Shown here piece after piece: positions 1 to 12,983 of a DNA stretch of 64,000 bases. Source of the DNA: Iris pallida. Lineage: Eukaryota > Streptophyta > Magnoliopsida > Asparagales > Iridaceae. Made by a program: the position numbers and the translations under genes. The notes beneath the pieces are model-generated. The model worked only from the letters and a program-made list of their open reading frames with translations, did not search any database and had not been told where the DNA came from. The stretch covers positions 48,977,614 to 49,041,613 of the forward strand of contig JANAVB010005597.1 of assembly GCA_029216955.1 (NCBI GenBank), read 5' to 3'. Position 1 is the stretch's first letter. Every line of letters starts with the position of its first letter.

Positions 1-1302
1 AAGGTCGCCTTGATCCGCTCTACTAGTGAAGACTGAACCTGAATATTCATCATCTGTGCAACTCCTTCAGGCCTAACAACTTCAATGCCCATTTTTTCCA
101 AGTCATAAAGCAACTCCTTTTGTGATGTCAAGAAATGTGCCATAGGCCTCCGGCTCAATGCATCTGCTACTGAATTAGCCTTCCCTGGATGGTACTGTAA
201 CTCGATATCAAAATCTGCCATCAACTCAAGCCAACGCCTCTGCCTCAAATTTAAATCCTTCTGAGTATAGACATACTTGAGGCTCTTATGATCTGTATAT
301 ACCTCCACTGTTTCTCCATACAAATAATGCCTCCAAAGCTTCAAGGCAAATATCATCGCCGCAAGCTCTAAGTCGTGCGTGGGGTAATTCTTCTCATGGG
401 TCCTCAACTGCCGAGAACCATATGCAACTACCATCCCATGCTGCATCAATACGCATCCTAATCCCTTCCCGGATGCATCACTATAGATGACAAAACCTCC
501 TGATCCCGATGGAATGGTCAAAACTGGTGCAGTAGTAAGGCGCTTCTTCAAATCATCAAAAGCAGCTTGGCACTCTTCCGTCCACTCGAACTTCTGATCC
601 TTGCGAGTCAATTTTGTCATGGGCTCCGCAATTCTTGCAAAATTCTCTACGAACCTCCGGTAATATCCGGCAAGCCCTAGAAAACTTCGCACCTCTGAAA
701 CATCGGTTGGAGTTGGCCACAACTCCACTGCTGATATCTTCGTCGGATCCACTTCTATGCCTTTTCCTGAGATAACATGTCCAAGAAATGAAATATGATC
801 TAACAGAAATTTACACTTACTCAACTTTGCATATAACTTCTGATGCCTCAAGATCTCCAGCACCTTCCTCAAGTGATCCTCATGCTCTTCATGGTTCTTT
901 GAATACACCAAAATGTCGTCGATAAATACTATGACAAATTTGTCAAGATATTTATGGAATACTCTGTTCATTAAATTCATGAACACTGCAGGTGCATTAG
1001 TCAAACCAAAGGGCATTACTAAGAACTCGTAATGACCATACCGAGTCCTGAATGCCGTCTTCTGAATGTCTTCTCTCCGAACCTTCACTTGATGGTATCC
1101 CGATCTCAGATCAATCTTCGAGAATACCTGGGCTCCTGTCAGCTGGTCAAATAGATCATCAATTCTGGGCAAGGGATACTTGTTCTTGATCGTCACAGCA
1201 TTAAGAGCTCTATAATCAATGCACATGCGAACTGTTCCATCTTTCTTTGGCACAAACAAGACCGGGGCTCCCCATGGTGATGCACTTGGTCTGATAAACC
1301 CC
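1..1302 (-). CDS. Ty3/gypsy chromovirus reverse transcriptase-RNase H fragment (partial at both ends)
   Basis: Read on the minus strand, this is one uninterrupted frame of about 430 codons with no stop. Its upstream edge (near 1302) starts at the conserved N-terminal RT block ([14 protein letters not shown]), followed by the KKDG-CIDYR block, the [13 protein letters not shown] and [13 protein letters not shown] blocks, [12 protein letters not shown], and the catalytic FIDD at 915-926. The RNase H domain follows with its first acidic residue in IYSDAS, LELAA, YTDHKSL and ADALSRR. This order and spelling are typical of plant chromoviruses of the Tekay/Del kind. The pol frame runs out of the window at base 1. 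On the other side it stops abruptly at 1302, where LTR sequence of element E begins, so gag, protease and the start of RT are missing. It looks functional in what remains, unlike the stop-ridden F and G copies here. Confidence 0.93.
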
Positions 1303-1926
1303 TTGGTGTTTCAAAACAGTTTTTAATATTAAAAAAAGTGGGTTTTTTTCTCAACTTCGTCTCGATTTTTCGAGCAAGATGGATGGCCATGTCAAAATCC
1401 ACCTGGGGGATCTCGAAGAGGGTCAAGTCTACTTTCCAGAACATTTTACGGATCGAAAATCGGAGTTACGAGCAGAAAGTTACGTCATCGGGAAGTAGGG
1501 TACCTTGAGTGGGAAAACTGCTCCGTGGATGACGAAGGGCTGACTTTCGATGCTCCGTTCGTCGCGCACAAAGCTCCGTCGCTGGTGAAACGAATTCGTA
1601 GGCGAAGAGGGTATGATCAGCCTCAACTTTCGTTTTGCAAGTTTAGGGTTTTGAGGTTTGTGGGAGAAGTTATATATAAAACAAATTAGGTGAAAACCTA
1701 ATACTACTATTATTACAATACTAATACACTAATGGCCCATTCACGAAATTGTTGCGGGACTTGCTGCGTACAGCAGCAAGTATGGAGAGGTGGGCCCGCC
1801 CCTTTAAGGGGTTGGGTTGGTTTATTTTTTTCTTTTTCTTTTTCTTTTTCCTTTTCTTTTTCTTTTCCTTTTTCTTTTCTTATTCATTTCTTTATTCATT
1901 TCTTTTCTAAATCTTTGCAAACTCCA

Positions 1927-2025
<99 letters not shown>

Positions 2026-2957
2026 CCCAAAAATCTATTTAAAAAATTCAAATACTATTTAAAAGATAACTATCCAATTATTTAATATATTTGAGCATAT
2101 CTTTATATATATATAAATTCAATCCTTAATGAATCAACTCAAATAATAATAATATTTAAATATGAAAACATGTTTATTAAATCTCCACCAATTTGAAATA
2201 AAAGTTTAATATTATCTAACTATATATATGATGCATCTAAAATATATTTTACATATATACACAAATTTAAATTGCCACAAAGGCAACAATAATAATATCA
2301 CATTAATATCAAATAATATTAACAATGATAAAATGTCTATTTAATTTTTCACAAAATAAATTTAGTAATAATAAAATAATAAAAATTGTTCCAACGTGTG
2401 AACTTTACCACACACCCTCATCCGGGTCCAGAAACATGTACAATATTGTAAAATATTATTTAATAATAAAATACCATTAATTGTACAAATATTTAAATAA
2501 TTAGAAATTGTACATAAAATTCTAAAATAGTTTAGAAAATATTTTTAAGTACATAAAATATGTCTACATGGCCACATTTGGTCACACTACCTGCTTACAT
2601 GGGCTAAAATTAGTTCGGGCCCAATTCGGACTGGTTTGGACAACCCGGATCATCTAAAAATCAATATATAAAGTAATATCTAATTAAAATAATTTTAAAT
2701 GCGTTATTTCACAACTCGGCCTGGTTTTCCTAGTTCGGACTGAACTATGGCTAGGCCTCCCACGACATGGTTAATATGCTGGTCAAAGCACACTGCTACA
2801 CCTGTCGTGCCAAAATTCATGGTCGTCTTGTGCTCCAAACACAACAATGGCTAAGATCATTTTTAACAATTAATAAAAATAATAAATTGTATAAATTAAA
2901 TTTGAAGTCTAATAAAATGATTTAAAAAAATACTTTAAAAAAATTAGGGATTTTACA
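1303..2957 (-). repeat. Truncated 3' LTR of element E
   Basis: Matches 8182-9810 almost base for base. The minus-strand start (TGTAAAATCCC at 2957) is intact; the remaining half of the LTR, present at 6228-8181, is missing at the 1302/1303 junction. A TATA-like element lies on the minus strand at 1670-1678, with the CT-rich tract (1824-1895) and (TA)n run (1930-2021) upstream of it. Confidence 0.85.
1824..2021. repeat. Pyrimidine tract followed by (TA)n microsatellite
   Basis: 1824-1895 is almost pure C/T (repeats of TTTTTC) and 1930-2021 is a run of more than 40 AT dinucleotides. The same pair occurs in the other LTR copy at 8702-8790 and 8805-8870 with a shorter AT run, so the repeat length changed after insertion. 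Open frames through it (poly Phe/Ser or poly Tyr-Ile) are artefacts. Confidence 0.95.
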
Positions 2958-2995
2958 TCCTACCCAACTTACAAGAATTTCGTCCTCGAAATTTA
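2958..2995 (-). promoter_or_regulatory. Polypurine tract region of element E
   Basis: On the minus strand the bases just upstream of the 3' LTR read TTTCGAGGACGAAATTCTTG and then a G/A-rich stretch ending GGGTAGGA. The same block precedes the 3' LTRs of C (15729-15764), F (31408-31442), G (48839-48880) and the D1 element (63802-63840). It is the expected position for plus-strand DNA priming in Ty3/gypsy elements. Confidence 0.75.
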
Positions 2996-5900
2996 GGAAT
3001 AATAGGTTAGATAGGGTTGGGGGGGATATGAAGAGTTCGTCAATACCAAAATATAATTAAATTTTGGAGGAGGCGATAAAACGGCGTTCAACACTACCAC
3101 GCAATAGAAAATTTGGAGTCGATATATACAAAAATATATCATGGTTATGGAATTGAATAAGGATCGCTAGTGAAGGTAACAAAATTGTGAGTATCCAATT
3201 TTAGAGAACAGTAAGGAATTGAGTAGACCAAGAGAATAAATTAGACATTTGGGAGATGTGGTTCCTAGAGAGAAATTGGAGACTAATCGCCTCGATTGAG
3301 AGTTTGATTTAAGTGAATGATTAGAATCATTCTCGAGTGCTCAAGAATATTTGGAAGGGCACGATAAAAATTCTAGGGTTGAGAAATGAGGAGTAGTTAA
3401 AGGCGAGGATATAGCCACATGAGTCGGTCGGTGGCTATCTACATTTGTGTATAATTAACCGATTGGGCAACAAAAGATGATACCTTGAGTCTATCTTAGC
3501 AAGTACAGTGCCTTGTCTTTCCAAAATAAGTAAAAGACAAGAACAACAAAGGTTTCAAAGACGGTGTTATATATTGAGTACGAATTACGGGGTCCATAGG
3601 CGACAAAAATAATTCAAAAGAGAATTGTCAAGGCGGTCACGGAAGAGACCCTAAGGCAGGTTTAACTATGTCTCCATCCGCATAGAATAAGATATGATAA
3701 GCAAACCAAAGTGCAATAGGTTGATCAGACCATCATGCACCAGTTCTGATTAGACAATATGTTAGTGGGTGCACCCAATAAAATATGTCATGATCAAGCT
3801 TGATAACGAAATAAGCTTGCAAAACTGAAGCTACATTAGCAGCATGATATATGCAGTATATGAGCAAGGAAGGTACTGATGAAGGAATTTTAAATAGTCC
3901 AAGATCTTTTAAAATCAAGGCTCGCCCGAAGTTTGGGCCTATACAGTTGTCCTAGTGTTTCTCATTTATGGCTTGGTAGACTAGATAAGGTAGGGTCCTC
4001 TGAATTATAGTCTAAGTGAACTTACCAATGTGGTTCACAAGGAAAAAAGTTCGTGAGGTGGTGAGGTATTCTACCCAACTTACAAGAGTTAAACTAGTAG
4101 TGTGATGGGACAATGAGTCAAGCAATCAAGATAAAGCACAAGTTTAAACATTTAAGGAATTAGGTAGAACAAAATCACATATTGTGTCGAAAGAATTGAG
4201 TCGAGGTTGAATCCCTATCCGTGGTCGAAAATATATCGGTATCATGGTAAAGATTATAGTTTGGCAATTTTGACCATAAGGTCATATCAAGAAAATAGAG
4301 TACAAGGAGATGGGTTTTGGTGGGACATGATATGTCTACAGGAAGATGGGCTTGTCTAGGTCTTATATATGAAATTTGTTGGAAGAAAAAGTCTAGTATT
4401 GTACTCTAAATATACAAGTCACGGTAAGGGACGCCAGAAGATCAAAAATAGAAAGTGGAAGTTCACGAGGTGATAATTAATGCACAAAAATAAAGAAGAT
4501 CAAGTTAAAGCATGAAATAATATTAATTAAAGAATCCAGTAAAAATATTTTAGGAACACAATTCCGGAGAGAAGATAGTCTCCTAGATGAATACAGTTAA
4601 GGAACCATTAACTCATTATTCAAATTGCAAAGGGGTTAGAAGGTCGCAATTAAAAGATCTAGAATTAAAAGAAGGTCGAGTAAGCCGAGGTGGAAATACA
4701 GTCACATAGCTGGGTAGATGACTAACAACACTTGTGTATATACTACTATCATGGTCATGGGTGACATGACAATTAGTGTGGAATACTTAGTAGGATTATC
4801 TTGGGGCCTACCATTAAAATTTAACTCAAGTATCCTCCAAAAGTTTCAAAAATAAACTTTCAAAAATAAACCACCAAAATTTGTATTCACTCCAAGCCGT
4901 TCAAATTCATCATAAAAATTTAAATTACTCTCATAAATCTCAATGTAAAATTTTTATCATGTTACTACTAACCTTTTCCAAAATTAACATTTAAATTCAA
5001 CTATTTAACTCATGAGTTCATAATTTACGAATCCATAAAATTTCACAACAATCAAAATTTTAACACTCTAAAATTTTCAAATAACTCATAATATAACTCT
5101 TAGCATATTAAAAGCAATCTCAAAAATTAAGCTCAATGCTCTCATAAATTTTAACTTATATTCATGGTAAGTTATTAAAACAAAATCACAACTTTTAAAT
5201 GGTAACTTTATTTAATCAATCAAAATAACTTTCCATCACATCCTTCGAAATTCTCCCAAAAATTTTAATATTAGCAATCCCACATTAAACTAAATTTTTA
5301 AATAATCTTATCAGTCAAAATCTCTTTTTTTTACCAAAAATCTAAATAGATTTGTAAATCCTCAATCATAGGACACAATTTAAAATAAAGAAAAATTCTC
5401 AAAAATTGTTTTTATAACTTTCAAATATTTTAAACCAAAATTCATCGTCATTACATCCACTTAAAAATTTAAAATTTACTAAACACGAAATCGCAAGTTG
5501 TACAACGCAAATTTAAATAATTCCTATGGCCAATTTAAAAAGCTAAGATCATTTTCAAACCAAATTTATAACTGTTCAAAGGTATATAACTATAATACAA
5601 TAAATCATAAACATCAAAACTCGAAAATCAAATAAATTTTATATTTATTCAAAGATGTATATCTATCACCCAAAACTTATAAATATCACAACTCGAAAAG
5701 CAAATCAATTTTATACTTGTGCAAAGATGTATAACTATAATCCAATAAATCATAAATATCAAATCTTGAAAATCAATCAATTTCTTAAACCAAGAATGAA
5801 ATTCTATAACTCCTCTGGTGTTTATTATTTAGAAATCTCAAGGTTAAAACTTTCCATGTTAATATCCTACTTTACAAATTACAAATCATTAATTCACACA

Positions 5901-6190
5901 AAAAGCCTTTTTAACTCAATTAGAGTCTTGAATGTATTCTAATTGCCAATATAACCATTCTAGCCATGTGTTTGACCTATGAGCATATACTAGTGTAGTC
6001 ATCTTCCTAATTGACACTAAGCACGATAATAAGAATCAACGGTAGAAAGGAATCAAGCAAGATGCAATTCAAGGAAGTCGAACGAGAATCCGAAATTTGA
6101 AGCCAAGGAAAGAGGTCAAGCTGTATGGATGAGATTCCTAGATTCTAATCCTATGTTGCAGGCTCACATCGGTACAATTACGTAACCGAA
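2996..6190 (-). other. Interior of element E, no coding capacity recognised
   Basis: About 3.2 kb with no gag, protease, RT or integrase motif on either strand; the longest frames are short and resemble nothing. 2996-4800 is mixed sequence with two loosely similar blocks (around 3200-3470 and 4500-4760). 4800-5960 is strongly A+T-rich with many short AAATTTT-type words. The rest up to the leader is unremarkable. It is either a decayed interior or the filler of a LARD-like non-autonomous element. Confidence 0.6.
5581..5790. repeat. Short degenerate tandem repeat, about 70 bp unit
   Basis: Three successive units share the order: AAAGRTRTATA, CTAT, a CCAATAAAT-like word, CATAAAYATCA, ACTCGAAAA, CAAATMAATTTTATA. 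They sit inside the A+T-rich interior of element E. The open frame across part of it is not credible as a gene. Confidence 0.6.
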
Positions 6191-6227
6191 GTGACAAACT
6201 CGACCTGTATGGGCCACCACAAAAATA
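6191..6227 (-). promoter_or_regulatory. Post-LTR leader of element E, candidate primer-binding region
   Basis: Immediately inside the 5' LTR the minus strand carries GTGGTGGCCCATACAGGTC, one base different from the block after the LTRs of F, G and C. It occupies the place of a primer-binding site and its complement ends in CCA, but it is not the initiator-Met type site (TGGTATCAGAGC) usual in chromoviruses. Confidence 0.5.
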
Positions 6228-8547
6228 TGTAACGCCCCAGTCCCAAAATACGTAGGACTAGGTACATAGACATGCCAGCTGTATACATACGAAGTATACT
6301 CCAATATATGGAAATCTCGTATGAATACATAAGCTGTAAAATACAGTAGAACCATAATAACTAAATCTCATCCACTAGATAAATAAATGATATAAAGGCA
6401 ACTTTAAATTTGTCATGTATACCATCGTTGGGCGGAGACAAAGTCCACTACCAACTATCTCAAAAATTATGTACAAGAAGTGATCAATAAAATAACGAGA
6501 CGAACCAAGCGCAATCATCTTCGAAAGAATGGAGAAGATCACGGCCTTGGCTAGAACACCTGCAAAATCACAGAAGCACACACCTGGAGAGATAACCAGG
6601 TCCTCAGAGGGACGTAACAAGATACATAAAAAAACATGCCATAATAAACTAAATATATAATATGTCACAAACCGAAATAAGTGACACGATGACAATAAGG
6701 TAATCTAACCGTACTACAGTGTTTATGCAGTTAAGAACAAACCTCCAACGCATGGGCACTCTGGCTCAGTAGCAGTAATATCAGGTATGGCCCATCAGGA
6801 TACCAGGGACCTCAAAGCATAACATTCATCGAATGTCAGAGGCCAGCAGTAAATCAGTATCAGGATCCAGGACCGTATCTCCCGCGGAGATAACCGGCAA
6901 TAGGAAAGTGCATACTTGGCCCATACGTCAAGGAACTGTTCTTCCCACCCAATGCCTACCAAAGTCACATCCATGTCTCATATACCTCTACTAACTGCTA
7001 AGTCTCCTAACATGCCTCTATTAGCAGTTAGCCCTAACGCATGCGCATGGGGGATCAGCCCACACACAAGAACCTCTACATGCTACTCATCTCACACATC
7101 CTCGTGGTACAACTGTGTCAAGATATATGCGATACACTACAGACGGTAGTCACTTAACTCTAAGTCCATATGCAGTCAAAGGATAATAACAAAGTACATC
7201 TAATATCACTGAGCAGACAGTAAATCAAGAACAGTAAGAACTAGAAATAACTGAACAGTGATATGTAATAAAATGCAAACTAAATATAAATAGTATAATG
7301 GCAAGGTATCTTGCCTGAGGTTATGTGTAAAAGGAATAATCCAGTAGCTCGAACCGGCAAAATAAACAAAGCAAGAAAAGCCAAATACCGCAGATGACTC
7401 CGGATGCTGCAACAAACATCACGAACGAGTTTGGAATATAAGATATACCTAGGAAATGCCTGTCCAAAAGTTAAATTCTGGAACAGGGGCAAAATCGTAA
7501 TGTCGGATCAAAACGATATCCGCCGTTAGACCCGCTTTGCACCGAAATGCGTGCCAAATCTACGGTTTCTAAAGTCGTCAAACTATATGTCTACGGATTT
7601 GTTTGAGGAGACGAACCCAACGGTTTGTCCAATTTTGGATTCCGGTGGGCTGTGCAGAAAATCGCCCGTTGAGTGGGATTGTGGGCCCGCCAACATAGCG
7701 TCCCGATCAACAGTCTCAGAATCGGACCAAACTTGGTTCACAGGGCCAGAAAAATATTTTGAGTCCAATGGCGCAAGTTTCATCGCGATATGATGAGTGT
7801 GCACAAAGTTGTGACTTAATTTGCAAAGAGTCGATACGGGGGTATCTCGACGGATACGCACTGATTTCGTCGCGCATATGCAACGAAATAGGGTTCCGTC
7901 AGTTCCCACACGTCAACAACATCCATACGCGTCTTTCGATGCATATAGTGCACGACCACGTCGCCCGGGTTGTCGGGATGGACGCCGTATCGGGGTGTTT
8001 CTCTACTTTTTGAAAACAGAATTTACAGTTTTTCGGAAAACTTTAACAACGTGTAACTTTCTACATACTAGATGAAAAGTGAATCCAAAAGGTTCGTTAC
8101 AATTTCGGTTAGGTTGTCTTTGACAGACTTCAATTAGTTTTTACGAAAGTTTAATGGACAGCGAGAAAAGTGGCCGACAAGTTGGTGTTTCAAAACAGTT
8201 TTTAATATTCAGAAAAGTGGGTTTTTTTTCCAACTTCGTCTCGATTTTTCGAGCAAGATGGTTGGCCATGTCAAAATCCACCTGGGGGATCTCGAAGAGG
8301 GTCAAGTCTACTTTCCAGAACATTTTACGGATCGAAAATCGGAGTTACGAGCAGAAAGTTACGTCATCGGGAAGTAGGGTACCTTGAGTGGGAAAACTGC
8401 TCCGTGGATGACGAAGGGCTGACTTTCGATGCTCCGTTCGTCGCGCACAAAGCTCCGTCGCTGGTGAAACGAATTCGTAGCGAAGAGGGTATGATCAGCC
8501 TCAACTTTCGTTTTGGAAGTTTAGGGTTTTGAGGTTTGTGGGAGAAG

Positions 8548-8556
8548 TTATATATA
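8548..8556 (-). promoter_or_regulatory. TATA-like element in the LTR of E
   Basis: TATATATAA on the minus strand, about 1.25 kb into the LTR, identical in the other LTR copy at 1670-1678. It is the only good TATA box near the middle of the LTR and is followed by C-rich, A-poor sequence. No transcript evidence is available here. Confidence 0.4.
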
Positions 8557-8701
8557 AAACAAATTAGGTGAAAACCTAATACTACTATTATTACAATACT
8601 AATACACTAATGGCCCATTCACGAAATTGTTGCGGGACTTGCTGCGTACAGCAGCAAGTATGGAGAGGTGGGCCCGCCCCTTTAAGGGGTTGGGTTGGTT
8701 T

Positions 8702-8799
8702 ATTTTTTCTTTTTCTTTTTCTTTTTCCTTTTCTTTTTCTTTTCCTTTTTCTTTTCTTATTCATTTCTTTACTCATTTCTTTTCTAAATCTTTGCAAAC

Positions 8800-8870
<71 letters not shown>
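8702..8870. repeat. Pyrimidine tract and (TA)n microsatellite, second LTR copy
   Basis: Same arrangement as at 1824-2021, with a CT tract (8702-8790) and an AT run (8805-8870) about 25 bp shorter than its partner. Confidence 0.95.
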
Positions 8871-8873
<3 letters not shown>

Positions 8874-9810
8874 ATAAATACCCAAAAATCTATTTAAAAA
8901 ATTCAAATACTATTTAAAAGATAACTATCCAATTATTTAATATATTTGAGCATATCTTTATATATATATAAATTCAATCCTTAATGAATCAACTCAAATA
9001 ATAATAATATTTAAATATGAAAACATGTTTATTAAATCTCCACCAATTTGAAATAAAAGTTTAATATTATCTAACTATATATATGATGCATCTAAAAATA
9101 TTTTACATATATACACAAATTTAAATTGCCACAAAGGCAACAATAATAATATCACATTAATATCAAATAATATTAACAATGATAAAATGTCTATTTAATT
9201 TTTCACAAAATAAATTTAGTAATAATAAAATAATAAAAATTGTTCTAACGTGTGAACTTTACCACACACCTTCATCCGGGTCCAGGAACATGTACAATAT
9301 TGTAAAATATTATTTAATAATAAAATACCATTAATTGTACAAATATTTAAATAATTAGAAATTGTACATAAAATTCTAAAATAGTTTAGAAAATATTTTT
9401 AAGTACATAAAATATGTCTACATGGCCACATTTGGTCACACTACCTGCTTACATGGGCTAAAATTAGTTCGGGCCCAATTCGGACTGGTTTGGACAATCC
9501 GGATCATCTAAAAATCAATATATAAAGTAATATCTAATTAAAATAATTTTAAATGCGTTATTTCACAACTCGGCCTGGTTTTCCTAGTTCGGACTGAACT
9601 ATGGCTAGGCCTCCCACGACATGGTTAATATGCTGGTCAAAGCACACTGCTACACCTGTCGTGCCAAAATTTATGGTCGCCTTGTGCTCCAAACACAACA
9701 ATGGCTAAGGTCATTTTTAACAATTAATAAAAACAATAAATTGTATAAATTAAATTTGAAGTGTAATAAAATGATTTAAAAAATACTTTAAAAAAATTAG
9801 GGGTTTTACA

Positions 9811-11230
9811 GTTTAGACTAGTATAGACTAATGTAGTCTAGTGTAGACTAGTTTGACCTAAATTAGACTTGGTTGACCTAGTTTGACTTCTAGGGTTGAC
9901 CAGAGTTGACCAAGAGTTGACTTTGGCCTAGATTGACCTAGATTCATGTTGTATGCATAGTAGGACTTCGTTTTGCCATTTTAGACTTGTTGTGACTTGT
10001 GCTGTTCTGATTAGGAGCCAGATACCACTCCTCAGACAGTACTTTTCAGTTGGACACTCAGATACCAGGCGAGTACATTCTCTGATCATTTCATATCCTG
10101 CTTAGAACTATTTCCTGCAGTAGATTACTTTATATGTACTGTCACGTTGGTCACACGGATTGGTACTATGTGGATCCCTTCTTGAGATGTTATCCTCCGG
10201 GAGCATCGGGTACTCTATGTTCTGTGCGTTTTACCTACATGGCGTATCACTATGCTTCGTTGGTTCTTTGATCACTTGTGACATATACTCTTATGATCAC
10301 AGAGTCTTCCTGGAATTCTTATCCCATTTATGGGTCTACTATGTACCACCCTTCGGGGGCTTATCATCCTTCGGAGGCCTTACATAGTATCATAACATAA
10401 CCTGGTTGGATCCTTGTGTATTGATTGGGGGTACGGGGGAATAGAAGTGGACATGTGAATAATACACCAGTAGTGTAGCATCAGAATCATTCCATAGTGT
10501 AGCATCAGAATCATCCCATACCATTTACATGTCCATGTTGTACTCTGACTCACTAGCCATATGTTAGTTCTCTATTTATAGTAGATATTTCTATTACAGC
10601 TTTCTCTCTCTGTTTACATACTGTACTTCTTTCAGTACTTGTATCTTACTTTATTGCATGATTATATCTTCTAACCTGCTATAAACTGTTGAGATGTACT
10701 GTACTCGCTCCTGTCCTGACTGGAACTGTTGAAAATATTACAGAGGACGAGGAGGAGGCTAGTCTGGATACTTACTACGGGACAGCCTTAGATGACACCT
10801 GCGAGCTAGACCCTCAGGAGGACCCAACTCTAGCTGAGGATATCATCCCGATTGCCTAGACTAGATTCGTTAGGCTTATCATCTTTTATGTAGTCTTGAG
10901 GCATGTTTTAGCTAGACTTTATTTGGAGTTCAGAGTTGTATATATTCTTTCATTCTGTATCTAAGACCATGTGCTTCTGAATATTGTTGGGATTATCTTA
11001 GACTACTTTTTATGTATTTATTTCCTTGAGTTCTATTTCATATCGTGATATCTCTTCCTTAGATGTGATTGAGTTTATTACTGCTATGTCACCCCCATTC
11101 GGGGAGTATAAACTGTTATAGATATATTGTTAGATGTTGTGACCTAGGACAGCGATCTACCGCCGACACTGCAGCGTAGGCTGGACGTACCCACGTCTCG
11201 TGCCCTTACTCTAGGGTGCGGGTCGTGACA
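9811..11230 (+). repeat. C-family LTR fragment 1 (3' portion)
   Basis: Aligns in order with the 3' third of the C LTRs: a cluster of TTGAC words (9840-9950), the block AGGCGAGTACATTCTCTGAT (10067-10085), the block ending TGTACTCG (10700-10707) with GTCCTGACTGGAACTGTTGA after it, and the terminal AGCGATCTACCGCCGACACT block ending GGTCGTGACA at 11230. Its left side was cut by element E. At 11230 it butts directly onto a second, 5'-truncated LTR. No gene is present. Confidence 0.75.
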
Positions 11231-12890
11231 GATGGACACATGGTTCTAATGTCTGACACGACACACACAAAGTTTGGGTCGAGTTGGTTTCATATTCACA
11301 AAGTTATCCACCTCGCACTGATTTGTGCTGTCCACACACACACGCACATTTTGTCTCTGATACGCGCTGACTGACATGACACGACACATCTTAGACACGA
11401 TACATGCAATTGTATCCCTAGCCCTATACCTACCCTAGGGTTGGATACGAGCACGAGGCTCTAGGGTCGACACACGAGTCCCTAGATCGCCTTGTACCTG
11501 TGCACGATGCTGCCTATGTGCAGTTCAGTCACACAGTGACATTTAGGTTTAGATACTGTTTGGACACTTCGTGTCCACTCTAGTGGACACGAGTGGACAC
11601 GAATCATACCCCCTAGACATATGACACATGGTACACACACCTACATGCCTGTTGTTAAATTCTATGGTTTAATTTTAGGTTTTCAAATGTGGAGTTTATG
11701 TATCAGTGACTTATGTTCAGCTGGGTTATTTGAAGCTGTAGACTGATGTTTCCTGTTAAATCTCGATTTAATTCCCCATGTTTAAACTAATTTTGAATGT
11801 TCAAAGCCATGTTGATTCAATTACACTGTGATTAAGTTGATTCCTTTGGTTTGATGTTAACACAACATAGGAATTCAAATTGGATTGGTTGGGTTTGCAT
11901 ATGGTGTTCGAATAACATAACTTAATTCCCAATTTTTTCCCCTGTGATGAAATTTTTTATAATCTGAGTTTGTTTCCTAATTAAACTGAGGATATAACCT
12001 GAAAAACCTGAGAATGGTATAGACATTGTGAATGGGTTTGGACTGCTTGTTGATGAGTTAACTGTTAATGTTTGAACTGTCATTCCTGAGATTCACCCTA
12101 TACACACACAAAACTGTCACCTTCATTGCTATTTTCTGAGAATTCACACACATACATAAATTTGAGATTGATTGGGTCGGCTGATACATAGTTCAATAAT
12201 TGTTTCTGATTTTAACCTATAAATTCTTACTGTTTTGGTAATATTTATATACCATGTTAGTTCACCCACACACCATGCTACACATACACCCACATGACTG
12301 AAATCAAATGTTAATTTGCCATGTTTCACCCATGCACATTGTGTTAGTCACGGCTAAGTTGGTTTTGCAAGATTAGATTGGGTTTTGTTATCAAGTGATG
12401 GGTTTTCCATGTTAATTTGGGCTGTTCAATGGCTGGACTGCTACACAGTCCTGAGACTTGAACCCTGGATTTTAAATTCCAGTTTCTATATTGATTTGAG
12501 ATTTAATTTCCATGATTGATCCATCACACACATTGCAAATCCTAAGGTTGTACACATTGACACCATGCTTTCCACTGTTTTGTACAGTCACATTCCTGAA
12601 ATATATCACAAGCCTGAGAATCATATTCCTGAGTTTAGTTCATTGTCATTGGCATGTTAAGTTACTAAATTGCATAGCACCTAATAACCTGAGATAATTC
12701 CCTGTTTAACTGAAATTGATTTCCAGTTTTTTTCAACTGATTTCTGAAATTCACAAACTGATTTTGAGCACTTGCCCACCCTCAATTGATACACTGTTTT
12801 CTAACATTGATACCACATAACACACACATACATATGCATTGCCCCTATCTTCTATATGTGTGTGTATATATATATATATATTTTTCTATA

Positions 12891-12983
<93 letters not shown>

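Larger units (their letters stand above)
1303..9810 (-). mobile_element. Element E: non-coding LTR retrotransposon, 3' LTR truncated
   Basis: Two direct repeats (1303-2957 and 8182-9810) are near identical over about 1.65 kb, including a pyrimidine tract and a (TA)n run. On the minus strand both begin TGTAAAA and lie downstream of a purine-rich stretch at 2958-2995 (next to 1303-2957 only). The complete LTR is 6228-9810: its minus-strand end (GGGGCGTTACA) is followed by the same short leader found after the LTRs of F, G and C. So 6228-9810 is the 5' LTR, 2958-6227 the interior, and 1303-2957 a 3' LTR cut short at the junction with the RT fragment. The interior shows no gag or pol, so the element would depend on enzymes from elsewhere. 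No target duplication can be tested because the left end is lost. Confidence 0.8.
6228..9810 (-). repeat. Complete 5' LTR of element E (3.58 kb)
   Basis: Bounded by TG and CA on the minus strand (TGTAAAACCCC at 9810, GGGGCGTTACA at 6228). Its first 1.63 kb matches the truncated 3' LTR at 1303-2957. The other part, 6228-8181, has no second copy in this window. A minus-strand TATA-like element TATATATAA lies at 8548-8556. The right flank (GTTTA at 9811) is C-family LTR sequence into which E appears to have inserted. Confidence 0.8.

Noticed and set aside
1732..2022. Open frames through pyrimidine/(TA)n tracts (also 8591-8917, 12786-13116, 18673-19005)
   Set aside because: They consist of poly Phe/Ser or poly Tyr-Ile from simple repeats and exist in several frames at once; not proteins.
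6375..6695. 106-codon minus-strand frame in the E LTR
   Set aside because: No domain, within an LTR, no counterpart in other copies.
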